From NCBI RefSeq assembly GCF_007667425.1, contig NZ_VDRC01000001.1:1332595-1396594 (forward strand): 64,000 nt of DNA. Direction: 5' to 3'. This DNA is from Microbacterium sp. 1.5R (GTDB lineage Bacteria; Actinomycetota; Actinomycetes; Actinomycetales; Microbacteriaceae). Position numbers and translations under genes: made by a program. Below are positions 26,409 to 35,612 of this stretch, in pieces. A model generated the notes under the pieces. It saw only the letters and a list, made by a program, of their open reading frames with translations, searched no databases and had not been told where the DNA came from. The number at the start of each line of letters is the position of its first letter. Positions within the stretch are counted from its first letter, which is position 1.

Positions 26409-29078
26409 ATGACGTTCTCGCGCGCACTCAAGAGAGGACTGGGGGCCGCTCTCGCCGCCCTCGTCCTCGCCCCGTTGGGGGTGGTCGCGGTGTCAGCACC
26501 CGCGGCGGCCGCCGAACCGCTGCGGAGGGAGGTGTCGCGGGAGAAGCCGCTGTTCATCACGAACTTCTACAGCGGGGCGGAGGGTCCGAACGGCACTGAC
26601 TCGCCGCTGGATCTCTGGGCGGCGATCCCCGACGACCTGAAGCCGAACACGGTGGTGATGTTCATCCCCGGGAACTCAGCGCGGAATACCCCCGCCAACC
26701 TTTCATACCTGACGTCGCGGGCCGACCAGGCGCAGGCTGCAGGCATCCCGTTCATCGTGCAGGCGCTCAACGGCGAGACTCCGGCACCCGAGCGCATCCC
26801 CGTGTCATTCCTGCGCAACCTCGCAGAGACCCATTCGATGATGCAGGGGGTGAACGGTGCTGAGTTGTACAACGCCGCAGGCTTGACCGGCTCCAATCAC
26901 GCCGGCCACCTCGCCGAACTCGCACAGATGGCGGTGGATGAGGGTCTGCACTTCGTCTGGACCGACACCAACATCGTGGGCTCCGGTGGCACGATGCTCC
27001 GCTGGATGGAGGAGAACGCGACCCTCCTGTCGGTGATGCGGTCGAATCCGCAGAACATCATCCTGATGAACAAGGAGTCGTTCGGCGACAGCGACACCGA
27101 CGCTTTGAATCTCGGCATGTGGCTGTCCGGATCGATCGGCAACTGGGGTTCGTCGTCCGACTGGTGGCACTGGGGACTCAACCGCTACAGCCGCCTGTTC
27201 CAGGGGGGTGGCGGAGAAGTCTGGAAGGACATCATCCAGTACCCCGAGGCGATGACCGTCCAGTCGATGCTCAAAGTCGTGTCTCAGGGAGGAACCGCGT
27301 TCAAGACCGAGGCGCAGTGGTTCACGAACGCGACCGGCGGTCAACGTCTTGCCGGCTACGAGTTCGCCATCATCCCCTTCCTGCGCGATCTGAAGTCGGG
27401 GGCGATCAGGATTCCGACCAAGGCGGAGGTCCTCGCCCAGAACAAGATGGTCTACAAGGGCAACGCGTACGACGACAACACCATCTGGGATCACTCGAAG
27501 TCCAACATCTTCCCGCGCACCGGACGGTACGGGATCATCCCCATGGTGCCGTGGACGATTCCGAACAGCGATCTGAACATGTTCGAGAACATCGCCACCA
27601 CCGGTCAGACGCAGGCGTGGTTCGACGCGCTCTACCCTAAGGAGGAGCTCTCGTCGAACACCTTCCTCCTGCACAACACCGACACCTGGTACTGGATGAA
27701 CCATGCCGAGAACACGCCGACGACCGCCCAGTCCTCGTTCAAGCCGCGGCGGTCCGCCGCGAGCTCGGTGGGGATCAGTGCGCCGAATCACACCTTCGCT
27801 GTGATGACGGAGTCCGCCGGGAAAGTGGACTTCATCGTCAACAACTATCGGACGAATAAGGACAATGTTCGCACCGAGACGCTGTACGGCAGGGCACCGG
27901 GTACGGACTTCAACGACGCCGACGCGGTCGACTACGTCTACGACTACACGAGCGTGAAGCGCGACGCCGCCGGCAACCCGGTCGTCGACGCGAACGGCAA
28001 CGTGCTGACCGCGGCGAATCGTCTTCTCAACGATCGTTCACCCCGCGACATCCGCACCACCCAGGTCACGGTCAAGGGCACCTGGCAGGGAGCGCAGCCG
28101 CAGGTGACCTTCGCCGCAGACACCACCGCCACCCGGCCGTATACGCAGTCGTCGACCTGGGATGCGGCGACCAAGACACTGACCCTCTCGATCGTGCACA
28201 ACGGTCTGGTGAAGTTCAGCGTCCGCACCGATGGACCTGGCGCTCCGGTCACCGAGAACCTGGCTCTCGGCAAGGCGGCGACGCAGAGCTCCACTTACGC
28301 AGGCGGAGACGGAGCCGGACCCGCCTTCCGAGCTGTGGACGGCATCACCGACGGGGCCTATGTGAACGGCTCGGTGTCGCACACGAATCCGCAGTCGAAC
28401 CCGTGGTGGCAGGTGGACCTCGGGCAGGACCGCTCCATCGGGCAGATCGAGGTGTGGAACCGCACCGAGAACGCGCAGCGCCTGGCCGACTACAAGATCG
28501 AGGTGCTCAACGCGAGCAACGCCGTGGTCTGGTCGAGCACACGCAGCGGGTTCCCGGCACCGAGTGAGCTCGTGAGCACGGGCGGCGTGATGGGCCGTTA
28601 CGTGAAGATCAGCACCGCCGGCACCGACCGCATTCTGCAGCTCGCCGAGGTCGTCGTGCGCCCCACCGCCGCTCTCGCGCAGGGCAAGACGGCGACGCAG
28701 AGCTCGACGTACTCGGGATCCGACGGCACGGGGACCGCGTCGAAGGCGGTCGACGGCGTCACCGACGGCGCGTTCCTGCACGGCTCGGTCTCCCACACCA
28801 ACCATGAGTCGAACCCGTGGTGGCAGGTGGATCTCGGCGCGTCCGTGCTGATCTCCGAGATCCAGGTCTGGAACCGCCTGGAGAACGCCGAACGCCTCTC
28901 GGGCTACAAGGTGGAGGTGCTCAACGCATCGAACGCCGTGGTGTGGTCCAGCACGCGTACCGGCTATCCGACACCCTCGGAGACCGTCCTCACCGGTGGC
29001 ACGACCGGGCGGTACGTCAAGATCACCGTTCCGGGATCGGGCAAGTACGTCCAACTCGCCGAGGTCGTCGTGCACTGA
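26409..29078 (+). CDS. Secreted GH98-like endo-glycosidase with two fucolectin-type modules
   Basis: An 889-residue secreted protein. A signal peptide ends near AAAA at residues 32-35. Residues 40-600 resemble GH98: REVSREKPLFIT (as RRPVSPEQPLWL), PDDLKPNTVVMFI, MMQGVNGAELYN with candidate acid Glu152, MNKESFGDSDTDALNLGMWL, TEAQW with Glu301, SGAIRIPTKAEV and PRTGRYGIIPMV. The spacing and order match known blood-group-cleaving GH98 enzymes as I recall them. Residues 615-752 and 753-889 are tandem discoidin/fucolectin domains (NPWWQVDLG in both), the type that binds fucose. GH98 activities include endo-beta-galactosidase on A/B antigens and xylanase. It sits beside alpha-galactosidase and fucosidase genes. 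Confidence 0.82.
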   Translation: MTFSRALKRGLGAALAALVLAPLGVVAVSAPAAAAEPLRREVSREKPLFITNFYSGAEGPNGTDSPLDLWAAIPDDLKPNTVVMFIPGNSARNTPANLSYLTSRADQAQAAGIPFIVQALNGETPAPERIPVSFLRNLAETHSMMQGVNGAELYNAAGLTGSNHAGHLAELAQMAVDEGLHFVWTDTNIVGSGGTMLRWMEENATLLSVMRSNPQNIILMNKESFGDSDTDALNLGMWLSGSIGNWGSSSDWWHWGLNRYSRLFQGGGGEVWKDIIQYPEAMTVQSMLKVVSQGGTAFKTEAQWFTNATGGQRLAGYEFAIIPFLRDLKSGAIRIPTKAEVLAQNKMVYKGNAYDDNTIWDHSKSNIFPRTGRYGIIPMVPWTIPNSDLNMFENIATTGQTQAWFDALYPKEELSSNTFLLHNTDTWYWMNHAENTPTTAQSSFKPRRSAASSVGISAPNHTFAVMTESAGKVDFIVNNYRTNKDNVRTETLYGRAPGTDFNDADAVDYVYDYTSVKRDAAGNPVVDANGNVLTAANRLLNDRSPRDIRTTQVTVKGTWQGAQPQVTFAADTTATRPYTQSSTWDAATKTLTLSIVHNGLVKFSVRTDGPGAPVTENLALGKAATQSSTYAGGDGAGPAFRAVDGITDGAYVNGSVSHTNPQSNPWWQVDLGQDRSIGQIEVWNRTENAQRLADYKIEVLNASNAVVWSSTRSGFPAPSELVSTGGVMGRYVKISTAGTDRILQLAEVVVRPTAALAQGKTATQSSTYSGSDGTGTASKAVDGVTDGAFLHGSVSHTNHESNPWWQVDLGASVLISEIQVWNRLENAERLSGYKVEVLNASNAVVWSSTRTGYPTPSETVLTGGTTGRYVKITVPGSGKYVQLAEVVVH

Positions 29079-29090
29079 CCCGCGGGGCAT

Positions 29091-29128
29091 CGATCGGCGA
29101 CCCGGTGCTCACCCCGGGTCGCCGATCG
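29091..29128. terminator. Hairpin after the GH98 gene
   Basis: A 14-bp perfect stem (29091-29104 with 29115-29128) follows the GH98 stop by about 12 bases. There is no T run, so it may attenuate rather than stop transcription into the GH36 gene at 29175. Confidence 0.55.
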
Positions 29129-29174
29129 GTGTGCGCCGCCCATCACCCGCCCAGTTGAAGAGAGCCCCGAGAGT

Positions 29175-31301
29175 ATGCAGGTTCCGCACCCTGTCCACCA
29201 CCTGCGCCGCGCCGGCGTCAGCGTCATCGTCACGGTGAGCGAGGGTCGCCTTCCGCGCATCCTGCACTGGGGTGCAGACCTGGGGCCGCTCGATGACGCC
29301 GAGCTGTCGGCCGTGGAACGCGCGGCGCTTCCCCCCCTGGGCGACTCGGTGATCTACGCGCCGCAGCCCGTGCCCATGCTGCCCCAGCTCGCGGAGGCGT
29401 GGCTCGGCGAGCCCGGCCTCACGGGCAGCCGCGGCGGCGCGGGGTGGGCTCCGCTGTTCCGAGACGCGGTCGCGCGGCGTTCGGACGACGAAGAAGCCGA
29501 CCGCCTCATCGTCCTGGCCGCGGATCCGGAGAGCGAGCTCGAGGTCGAGATCGAACTCGAGCTGCTCGGGTCCGGCCTGCTGCGCACTCGCGCGTCGTTG
29601 CACAACCTCGGCGCGGCGTACCGCGTAGATCGATTAGCCCTGGGCCTCCCCGTCCCCCCGCGAGCTGAGGAGCTCTTCGACCTGGCCGGTCGGTGGGCGC
29701 GCGAGCGGTCTCCGCAGCGCCGCCCGTTCGACATCGGCAGCTGGGTGCGCGAGGCGCGAGGCGGCAAGCCCGGCTTCGAAGCGCCGACTCTGACGATCGC
29801 AGGGGAGACCGGCTTCGGCTTCCGTCACGGCGAGGTCTGGGGAGTCCATCTCGCATGGAGCGGGAATCAGCGCATCGTCGCCGAGCGGACGGCCGGCGGC
29901 ACGCGGATGCTGAGCGGCGGCGAGCTGCTCCTCCCGGACGAACTCATCCTCGGACCCGGCGAAGAGACGGTCACGCCCTGGCTCTACGGCGCCTGGGGCC
30001 ACGGCCTGGACGAGCTCGGCTCGCGCTTCCACGCCTTTCTCCGCGCCCGCAGGAGGCACCCCTCGTCCCCGCGCCCGATCCTGCTCAACACCTGGGAGGC
30101 CGTGTACTTCGATCACGACGAGGCACGGCTGATCGCCGCCGCCGAGCGGGCAGCGGCCCTCGGGATAGAGCGCTTCGTTCTCGACGACGGGTGGTTCGGC
30201 GCACGTCGGAACGACCGTGCAGGGCTGGGCGACTGGGTCGTCTCGCCTCAGGTATGGCCGAACGGTTTGGAGCCACTCGCTGAGCGGGTGCACGAGCTCG
30301 GTATGCAGTTCGGGCTCTGGTTCGAACCCGAGATGGTGAACCTCGACTCCGACCTCGCGCGCATGCACCCCGAGTGGCTCTTCGACGCCGGACACGGGGC
30401 CGGCATCGCCTCTCGACATCAGCACGTGCTGGACCTCGCCCACGAGGGCGCGTACGGCCATGTACTCGACCAGATGAGCGCTCTGATCGAACGGCTGTCG
30501 GTCGACTTCCTCAAGTGGGATCACAACAGATCCCTGCTGGATGCCGGGCACACACCGGACGGAGGCGCCGGCCACCGCGCGCAGACTCTCGCGCTGTACC
30601 GGCTGCTCGATGCATTGCGCGAGCGGTTCCCTGCACTCGAGATCGAGTCCTGCTCCAGCGGCGGTGCCCGCATCGACCTCGGGATTCTGGAACGCACCGA
30701 TCGCGTCTGGGCCTCCGACTGCAGCGACCCGCACGAGCGTGCGGACATCAACCGCTGGACTTCGCTGTTGCTTCCCCCTGAGCTGATCGGAACGCACGTC
30801 GGCGAGTCTCGTGCATACTCCACCGGCCGCCGCGCCGATCTCGGCTTTCGGGCGGCGGTCGCCGCAATGTGGCAGATGGGCGTCGAGTGCGAGCTCGGAT
30901 CGCTGACCGACGATGACAGATCCGAGCTGAACGAGTGGCTCACGTTCCATCGTGATCACCGCGCCGTGCTGCACACCGGGACCATGGTGCGGTCCGACGT
31001 GAGTGGAGCTGCCGCGACGATGGACGGCGTCGTCGGCGAAACGGCCGCGATCTACCTCTACCTCGTCCGCCGACGCCCCGCCGACTGGCCAGTCGGACGT
31101 CTGCGGTTCCCCGGGCTGGACCCCGCCCGCAGATACCGCGTGCGCGCCATCCGGTCGCTCGATGCACACCAGTCCCCACCGTGGGCGGATGCGGATGTCG
31201 TGATGACCGGACGGGTGCTGCGTGAGGTCGGCGTGGAGGCACCAGCCGTCGATGTCGACGACCCGGTGATCTTCGTCGTGGACGTCGAATCCGCGCCTTG
31301 A
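29175..31301 (+). CDS. GH36 alpha-galactosidase (cytoplasmic)
   Basis: A 708-residue GH36-type enzyme. The N-terminal beta-supersandwich domain extends to about residue 280; the TIM barrel follows with NTWEAVYFDHDE, FVLDDGWFGAR, GLWFEPEMV and WLFDAG. The nucleophile is Asp449 in DFLKWDHNR, and the acid/base is Asp515 in ASDCSDP. It hydrolyses terminal alpha-galactose residues by a retaining mechanism. No signal peptide is present, so it acts on imported oligosaccharides. It follows GH98 and precedes the ROK, importer, and fucosidase genes. Start ATG 29175 follows a GAAGAGAG purine stretch. Confidence 0.93.
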   Translation: MQVPHPVHHLRRAGVSVIVTVSEGRLPRILHWGADLGPLDDAELSAVERAALPPLGDSVIYAPQPVPMLPQLAEAWLGEPGLTGSRGGAGWAPLFRDAVARRSDDEEADRLIVLAADPESELEVEIELELLGSGLLRTRASLHNLGAAYRVDRLALGLPVPPRAEELFDLAGRWARERSPQRRPFDIGSWVREARGGKPGFEAPTLTIAGETGFGFRHGEVWGVHLAWSGNQRIVAERTAGGTRMLSGGELLLPDELILGPGEETVTPWLYGAWGHGLDELGSRFHAFLRARRRHPSSPRPILLNTWEAVYFDHDEARLIAAAERAAALGIERFVLDDGWFGARRNDRAGLGDWVVSPQVWPNGLEPLAERVHELGMQFGLWFEPEMVNLDSDLARMHPEWLFDAGHGAGIASRHQHVLDLAHEGAYGHVLDQMSALIERLSVDFLKWDHNRSLLDAGHTPDGGAGHRAQTLALYRLLDALRERFPALEIESCSSGGARIDLGILERTDRVWASDCSDPHERADINRWTSLLLPPELIGTHVGESRAYSTGRRADLGFRAAVAAMWQMGVECELGSLTDDDRSELNEWLTFHRDHRAVLHTGTMVRSDVSGAAATMDGVVGETAAIYLYLVRRRPADWPVGRLRFPGLDPARRYRVRAIRSLDAHQSPPWADADVVMTGRVLREVGVEAPAVDVDDPVIFVVDVESAP

Positions 31302-31327
31302 CAACTTAGGAAACCGCGTTTTATAAA
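31298..31327 (+). promoter_or_regulatory. Promoter of the ROK-importer-GH29 operon
   Basis: TTGACA (31298-31303), an 18-base spacer and TATAAA (31322-31327) match the housekeeping consensus well. The -35 overlaps the stop codon of GH36. Transcription would start near 31334. Confidence 0.75.
31306..31326. promoter_or_regulatory. Candidate ROK operator inside the promoter
   Basis: TTAGGAAAC-CGC-GTTTTATAA is a 9-3-9 inverted repeat with two mismatches. It lies between the -35 and -10 hexamers, so a bound repressor would exclude polymerase. The half-site resembles those flanking the GH98 promoter. Confidence 0.6.
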
Positions 31328-31364
31328 TGGGGTACTTAATTTCCGACCGATGAGGGAGTCGATC

Positions 31365-32537
31365 GTGTCACAAGGAGCAGCAGCCACCGCTGAGCAGCTC
31401 GTCGACCTGCGCCGCGCGAACAGTGCGAAATGCGCGTCGGCGATCCTGTCGATCGGGGCAGCCACGATCGCCGAGATCGCCGTCGAGAGCGGCCTGTCCC
31501 GTCCGACGGTGACCGCGCGACTGCTGGATCTGCAGGCGGCCGGCCTCGTCCGCGAGCTCGCTGCAGAAGCGCCGAGAGGCGCGGGCAGGCCGGCTTCCCG
31601 TTTCACGTTCGTCCCTGACGCGATGGTGGTCGCCGGCCTGGAGCTCGGCAAGCACGTCGAACGCCTGATCCTCACCGACCTGGTCGGGCACGAGCTGTGG
31701 CACGGGCAGCGCGACGTGACGCTGTCGAAGGCGGACGAGCGACTCTCGGACGCTGCAGCCTGGGTCGCGACGATCGCCGAGGGACTGGGCAGGAGACTGG
31801 GGCGCGTCGGGGTGGCCGTGCCGGGTTCGATGGACCCCGCGGGCGTTTTCGTCGAGAGTGCCGCGTTCGAGGAGTGGCGCGGCCGCGCAGTGCCCCCGAT
31901 CGTGAAGGGCGCCTTCAGCGTCCCGGTCGATGTTCTGCACGACGTGGCGAGCGCGATGCACGCCGAGCAGCGCATGGGAGCCGCGGTCGAGGTCGACACC
32001 TTCGTCCTGCCCGTGCTCTGGCATCGGGTGAGCGCGGGCATCGTCGTCTCCGGACGTGTCCATGGGGGTCACAGCGGCCGATCGGGCAACCTCCATCAGC
32101 GAGCCGACCTCCTCGACGCGGCGTCGGCTGACGATCTCGAGTGGCCGTCCGACCCCGAGGTGACCTCGATGGTGCGCGCAGAGGCCGAGGGCGACACCGC
32201 GGCGGCCACCTCCCTCGACCGCTTCAGCGACCTCGCCGCCGAGCAGATCGCGATGCTGCAGCTCGTGATCGACCCCGAGATCATCGTGCTCCACGGCCCC
32301 CTCGCGGGGCACGAGTCCCTCGTCGAACGCGTGACCGCGCGTCTGAACGAGATCGTGCCAGGCTCGGCCCCCGTCGTCATCAGCGACTTCGGCCAGTACG
32401 GAACGGTGATCGGCGCCGTCCTCTCCGCCCTCGATGGCGCCTCCGACGACCTCATCGGCCCCGGTATGGCGCCCTACATTCTCGATCGCAGCCGGCTGTC
32501 TGAGGCGATCGGCGGTCGCGCACCCGTTCTGGGGTGA
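31365..32537 (+). CDS. ROK-family transcriptional regulator
   Basis: A regulator of about 390 residues: a winged-helix domain near residues 20-80 (TIAEIAVESGLSRPTVTARL) joined to a sugar-kinase-like ROK domain (GLELGKHVERLILTDLVG, GVAVPGSMD). The zinc motif of sensing ROK proteins (GxxCxCGxxGC) is absent; that region reads GHSGRSGNLHQRADLL, so it has lost zinc and probably kinase activity. It likely represses this locus until an imported sugar binds. GTG 31365 was chosen because GAGGGAG precedes it with six bases spacing; an ATG at 31350 is the alternative. Next gene starts 56 bases later. Confidence 0.88.
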   Translation: MSQGAAATAEQLVDLRRANSAKCASAILSIGAATIAEIAVESGLSRPTVTARLLDLQAAGLVRELAAEAPRGAGRPASRFTFVPDAMVVAGLELGKHVERLILTDLVGHELWHGQRDVTLSKADERLSDAAAWVATIAEGLGRRLGRVGVAVPGSMDPAGVFVESAAFEEWRGRAVPPIVKGAFSVPVDVLHDVASAMHAEQRMGAAVEVDTFVLPVLWHRVSAGIVVSGRVHGGHSGRSGNLHQRADLLDAASADDLEWPSDPEVTSMVRAEAEGDTAAATSLDRFSDLAAEQIAMLQLVIDPEIIVLHGPLAGHESLVERVTARLNEIVPGSAPVVISDFGQYGTVIGAVLSALDGASDDLIGPGMAPYILDRSRLSEAIGGRAPVLG

Positions 32538-32593
32538 GCGACCGGCCTCCCCGGGCGACCGCTCCGGGGATCCACCACAGCAAGGAAGAAACA

Positions 32594-33871
32594 ATGTCGA
32601 AGAAGACTGTGCGCATCGTCGCGCTCACGGCGGCCGCCGCATCCCTCGCCACCGTCCTCGCCGGGTGCTCCGGCGCCTCGGGCGGCGACGGAGGTACGGG
32701 CAAGCCTCTGGTCTACATGGTGCCCAGCAGCTGGGCCAACTACGAGGGCCTGCAGGAGAACATCGACGCCTACACCGAGAAGACGGGAGTCGAGGTCGAA
32801 GTGCAGGGCGTGCCGGACGAGCAGTACGACGGCAACGTCCGCGCGAAGCTCGCGTCCGGAGGCGGCGTCGACATCTTCGCCGGGCTGAATCAGGAAAAGG
32901 ATCCGGGCGCGTTCATGCTCGAGATCACCGACCCGAAGTTCCAGAGCCGCATGTCGGAGACGGTCTTCGAGTCGATGGAGTCCGAGGACGGCAAGCTCTA
33001 CAGTGTGCCGGCCGCGGACGGGCTCAGTTCGTTCGGCATCTTCTACAACAGGGAGGTGTTCGCCGCCGCCGGCGTCGACACCGCACCGGAGACGCTGGAC
33101 GAGCTGACGGCGGCGTTCGAGGCGGTGAAGAAGAGCGGTGTCACTCCGCTCTTCGTCTCGGGCAGAGACGGCTGGACACTGCTGCAGCACCGCAACGCCG
33201 TGAACACCGATTTCGGAGCCGACAACCCCGACCTTTTCGCGGACCTCGAGTCGAACGAGACCACCTGGTCGGAGATCCCCGGCTTCACCGAGCAGTATCA
33301 GACGCTCGCGGACTGGGCGAAGAACGGTCTGACGAACTCCGACCTGCTGACGGCGGGCTACGAGCAGGGCACGACGGCGGTCGCCGAGGGTACAGCCGGG
33401 GCGATCATCAACGGCAGCTGGGTCATCGGCGAACTGCGCGGGGCGAACCCCGACGGCGAGTTCGGGTTCCTCGCGCTGCCGAATCCGGTGGGCACCACGA
33501 AGATCGCGCTGAGCCAGCCGAACATGATGCACATCGCGAAGGACAGCACGCAGGCCGAGACTGCCCGCGAGCTGCTCGAATTCCTCATCGAGCCGGCTCA
33601 GGTGGAGAACTTCCTGGCCACAACTCCGGGTATCCCGGCCTACACCGACGTCACCCTGTCCGAGGTCGACCCAGCCATCGCCGACATGCAGGTCTGGGTC
33701 GATGCCGGCAAGGCGGCCGTCGACACCACGCGCTTCCCGTACCCGCAGGACGATCAGATCGCCGCGTACCAGGAGCTCCTCGCCGGGCGCATCGACGTCG
33801 CCGAGTTCAGCGCGCGGTACGACGCGGCGTGGCAGTCCGCAGGCAAGACCGCGGGCATCGAAGGGTTCTGA
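32594..33871 (+). CDS. Oligosaccharide ABC transporter substrate-binding lipoprotein
   Basis: A 425-residue family-1 binding protein with lipobox LAGC near residues 22-25. The mature part starts LVYMVPSSWANYEGLQ and shows typical MalE/MsmE features such as DGWTLLQHRNA and GAIINGSWVIGELRG. It precedes two permeases and the GH29 gene. From the enzymes around it the ligand should be a fucose- and/or galactose-capped oligosaccharide. Start ATG 32594 follows AAGGAAGAA. Confidence 0.9.
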   Translation: MSKKTVRIVALTAAAASLATVLAGCSGASGGDGGTGKPLVYMVPSSWANYEGLQENIDAYTEKTGVEVEVQGVPDEQYDGNVRAKLASGGGVDIFAGLNQEKDPGAFMLEITDPKFQSRMSETVFESMESEDGKLYSVPAADGLSSFGIFYNREVFAAAGVDTAPETLDELTAAFEAVKKSGVTPLFVSGRDGWTLLQHRNAVNTDFGADNPDLFADLESNETTWSEIPGFTEQYQTLADWAKNGLTNSDLLTAGYEQGTTAVAEGTAGAIINGSWVIGELRGANPDGEFGFLALPNPVGTTKIALSQPNMMHIAKDSTQAETARELLEFLIEPAQVENFLATTPGIPAYTDVTLSEVDPAIADMQVWVDAGKAAVDTTRFPYPQDDQIAAYQELLAGRIDVAEFSARYDAAWQSAGKTAGIEGF

Positions 33872-33906
33872 GCTCCACAGCTCTCGGGGAGAGGAAGAAG
33901 ACACGA

Positions 33907-34797
33907 ATGAAGAGCATTTTCGTCGCGCGGGCCTATCCGAGGACATTCCTCCTGCCCGCCATCGTGATCTTCACGATCTTCTTCCTCTTCCCCGCCATCC
34001 TCGGCCTCTGGCTCGCCTTCACCGATGCGTCGACGCTGTCGCAGACGCAGCAGTTCATCGGTCTCGCGAACTTCGAGCTTCTCTTCATCGACAATCTCCC
34101 GGGGTTCGCGAAGTCCGTGGGTCTGCAGTTCCTCTACGCCATCATCGTCACCGTGCTGAAGACACTGGTGGGCGTGGCGCTGGCGTTCCTGCTCGATCGA
34201 GTGTTCCGGGGCAACCACGCGCTGCGCACGATCGTGTACCTGCCGATGATGCTCTCCACGATCGTCGTCGGCTCGACGTTCTACTACCTCCTCGCGAACG
34301 ACGGCCCCGTCAACCAGGCGCTGCGCGGGATTGGGCTCGGATTCCTCACGCAGGACTGGTTCGGCAACTTCGACCTGGCGCTGTACACGGTCGGCGTCGT
34401 CGAGACCTGGATGGGTGTGGGCTGGACGATGGTGATCGTGCTCGCCGCCCTCCAGGCGGTTCCGAAGGATCTCATCGAAGCCGCACACCTCGACGGCGTC
34501 TCGGCCTGGCAGATGGCGCGGTACCTCAAGATCCCGTTCATCTCGCACGCGATCACTCTGACCTCGCTGCTGTCGTTCGTCGGCGGCATGAAGGCCTTCG
34601 ACATCATCATCGCCACCACGGGCGGGGGCCCGGGAACAGCGACCAGCGTGCTGACGATCTTCAACCTCAAGGCGCTCAGCACGTCCAATCTCGGGTACGC
34701 ATCGGCGGTCAGCTTCACCCAGTTCGTCGTCGTGACGGCGATCGCCCTCGTTCTCAACTCCCTCATCGCTCGACGCACGAAGGCGAACGACCTGTGA
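33907..34797 (+). CDS. Oligosaccharide ABC transporter permease (MalF-like)
   Basis: A 296-residue permease with short N-terminus, first helix TFLLPAIVIFTIFFLFPAIL and EAA loop EAAHLDGVSAWQMARYLKIP. ATG 33907 follows GGAGAGGAAGAAG. Its stop overlaps the start of the next permease (GTGA), and no ATPase is encoded in the set. Confidence 0.93.
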   Translation: MKSIFVARAYPRTFLLPAIVIFTIFFLFPAILGLWLAFTDASTLSQTQQFIGLANFELLFIDNLPGFAKSVGLQFLYAIIVTVLKTLVGVALAFLLDRVFRGNHALRTIVYLPMMLSTIVVGSTFYYLLANDGPVNQALRGIGLGFLTQDWFGNFDLALYTVGVVETWMGVGWTMVIVLAALQAVPKDLIEAAHLDGVSAWQMARYLKIPFISHAITLTSLLSFVGGMKAFDIIIATTGGGPGTATSVLTIFNLKALSTSNLGYASAVSFTQFVVVTAIALVLNSLIARRTKANDL

Positions 34798-35612
34798 AGA
34801 CACGCCCGATCCCGCTCACCCTCACCTACATCGCCGCAGCGGCAGTGCTGCTCATCTACGTCACACCGATGCTGCTGATCCTGCTCAACTCGGTGAAGTC
34901 ATCGGCGGAGGCGGCGACCTTCACCTTCGCGCTGCCGGAGACCTGGATGTTCTCGAACTACGCGACCGTGCTGAGCGATCCGGTGATTTCCCGAGCTCTC
35001 CTCAACAGCGTGATCATTGCCGTCGGGGTGACGGCCGGGAGCATCGCCGTGTGCTCGCTCGCGGCCTACGTGATCGCGCGACGCACAGACTGGTTCAGCA
35101 AGGGCGTCTACAGCTATTTCCTGGTCGGCCTCATCGCGCCGTTCGCCGTGATCCCCGCGATCCGCCTGCTCCAGATGGTCGGGCTGTCGGGTACGCACCT
35201 GGGGCTCATCCTGGTCGACATCGCGGGACAGATACCGTTCACGACCCTGTTGCTCGTCGGCTTCATCCGCCAGATCCCCCGCGAGATCGACGAGGCGGCG
35301 CTCATCGACGGGGCGGGTCCGTTCCGCCTGTTCTTCCGGATCATCTTCCCGCTCATGCGCCCGGTCACCCTCACCGCCATGGTGCTGATCGTGACCTTCG
35401 CCTGGAACGAGTTCCAGAACGTTCTCTTCCTCACCAACTCCGACGTCTGGACCCTGCCGATGACGATCTTCAACTTTCAGAGCCTGCATTCATTCGACTA
35501 CGCGCTCGTCTCCGCGAATCTCGTGGTCACTGCCCTGCCGATGGTCATCGTCTTCCTGCTCGCGCAGCGGTACATCATGTCGGGAATCATGGCCGGAGCG
35601 GTGAAGAGCTGA
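34794..35612 (+). CDS. Oligosaccharide ABC transporter permease (MalG-like)
   Basis: A 272-residue permease starting at GTG 34794 (overlapping the preceding stop). It has the MalG-type helix YIAAAAVLLIYVTPMLLILL, EAA loop DEAALIDGAGPFRLFFRIIFP and C-terminus QRYIMSGIMAGAVKS. Its TGA overlaps the ATG of the GH29 gene, so uptake and defucosylation are co-translated. Confidence 0.93.
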   Translation: MKTRPIPLTLTYIAAAAVLLIYVTPMLLILLNSVKSSAEAATFTFALPETWMFSNYATVLSDPVISRALLNSVIIAVGVTAGSIAVCSLAAYVIARRTDWFSKGVYSYFLVGLIAPFAVIPAIRLLQMVGLSGTHLGLILVDIAGQIPFTTLLLVGFIRQIPREIDEAALIDGAGPFRLFFRIIFPLMRPVTLTAMVLIVTFAWNEFQNVLFLTNSDVWTLPMTIFNFQSLHSFDYALVSANLVVTALPMVIVFLLAQRYIMSGIMAGAVKS

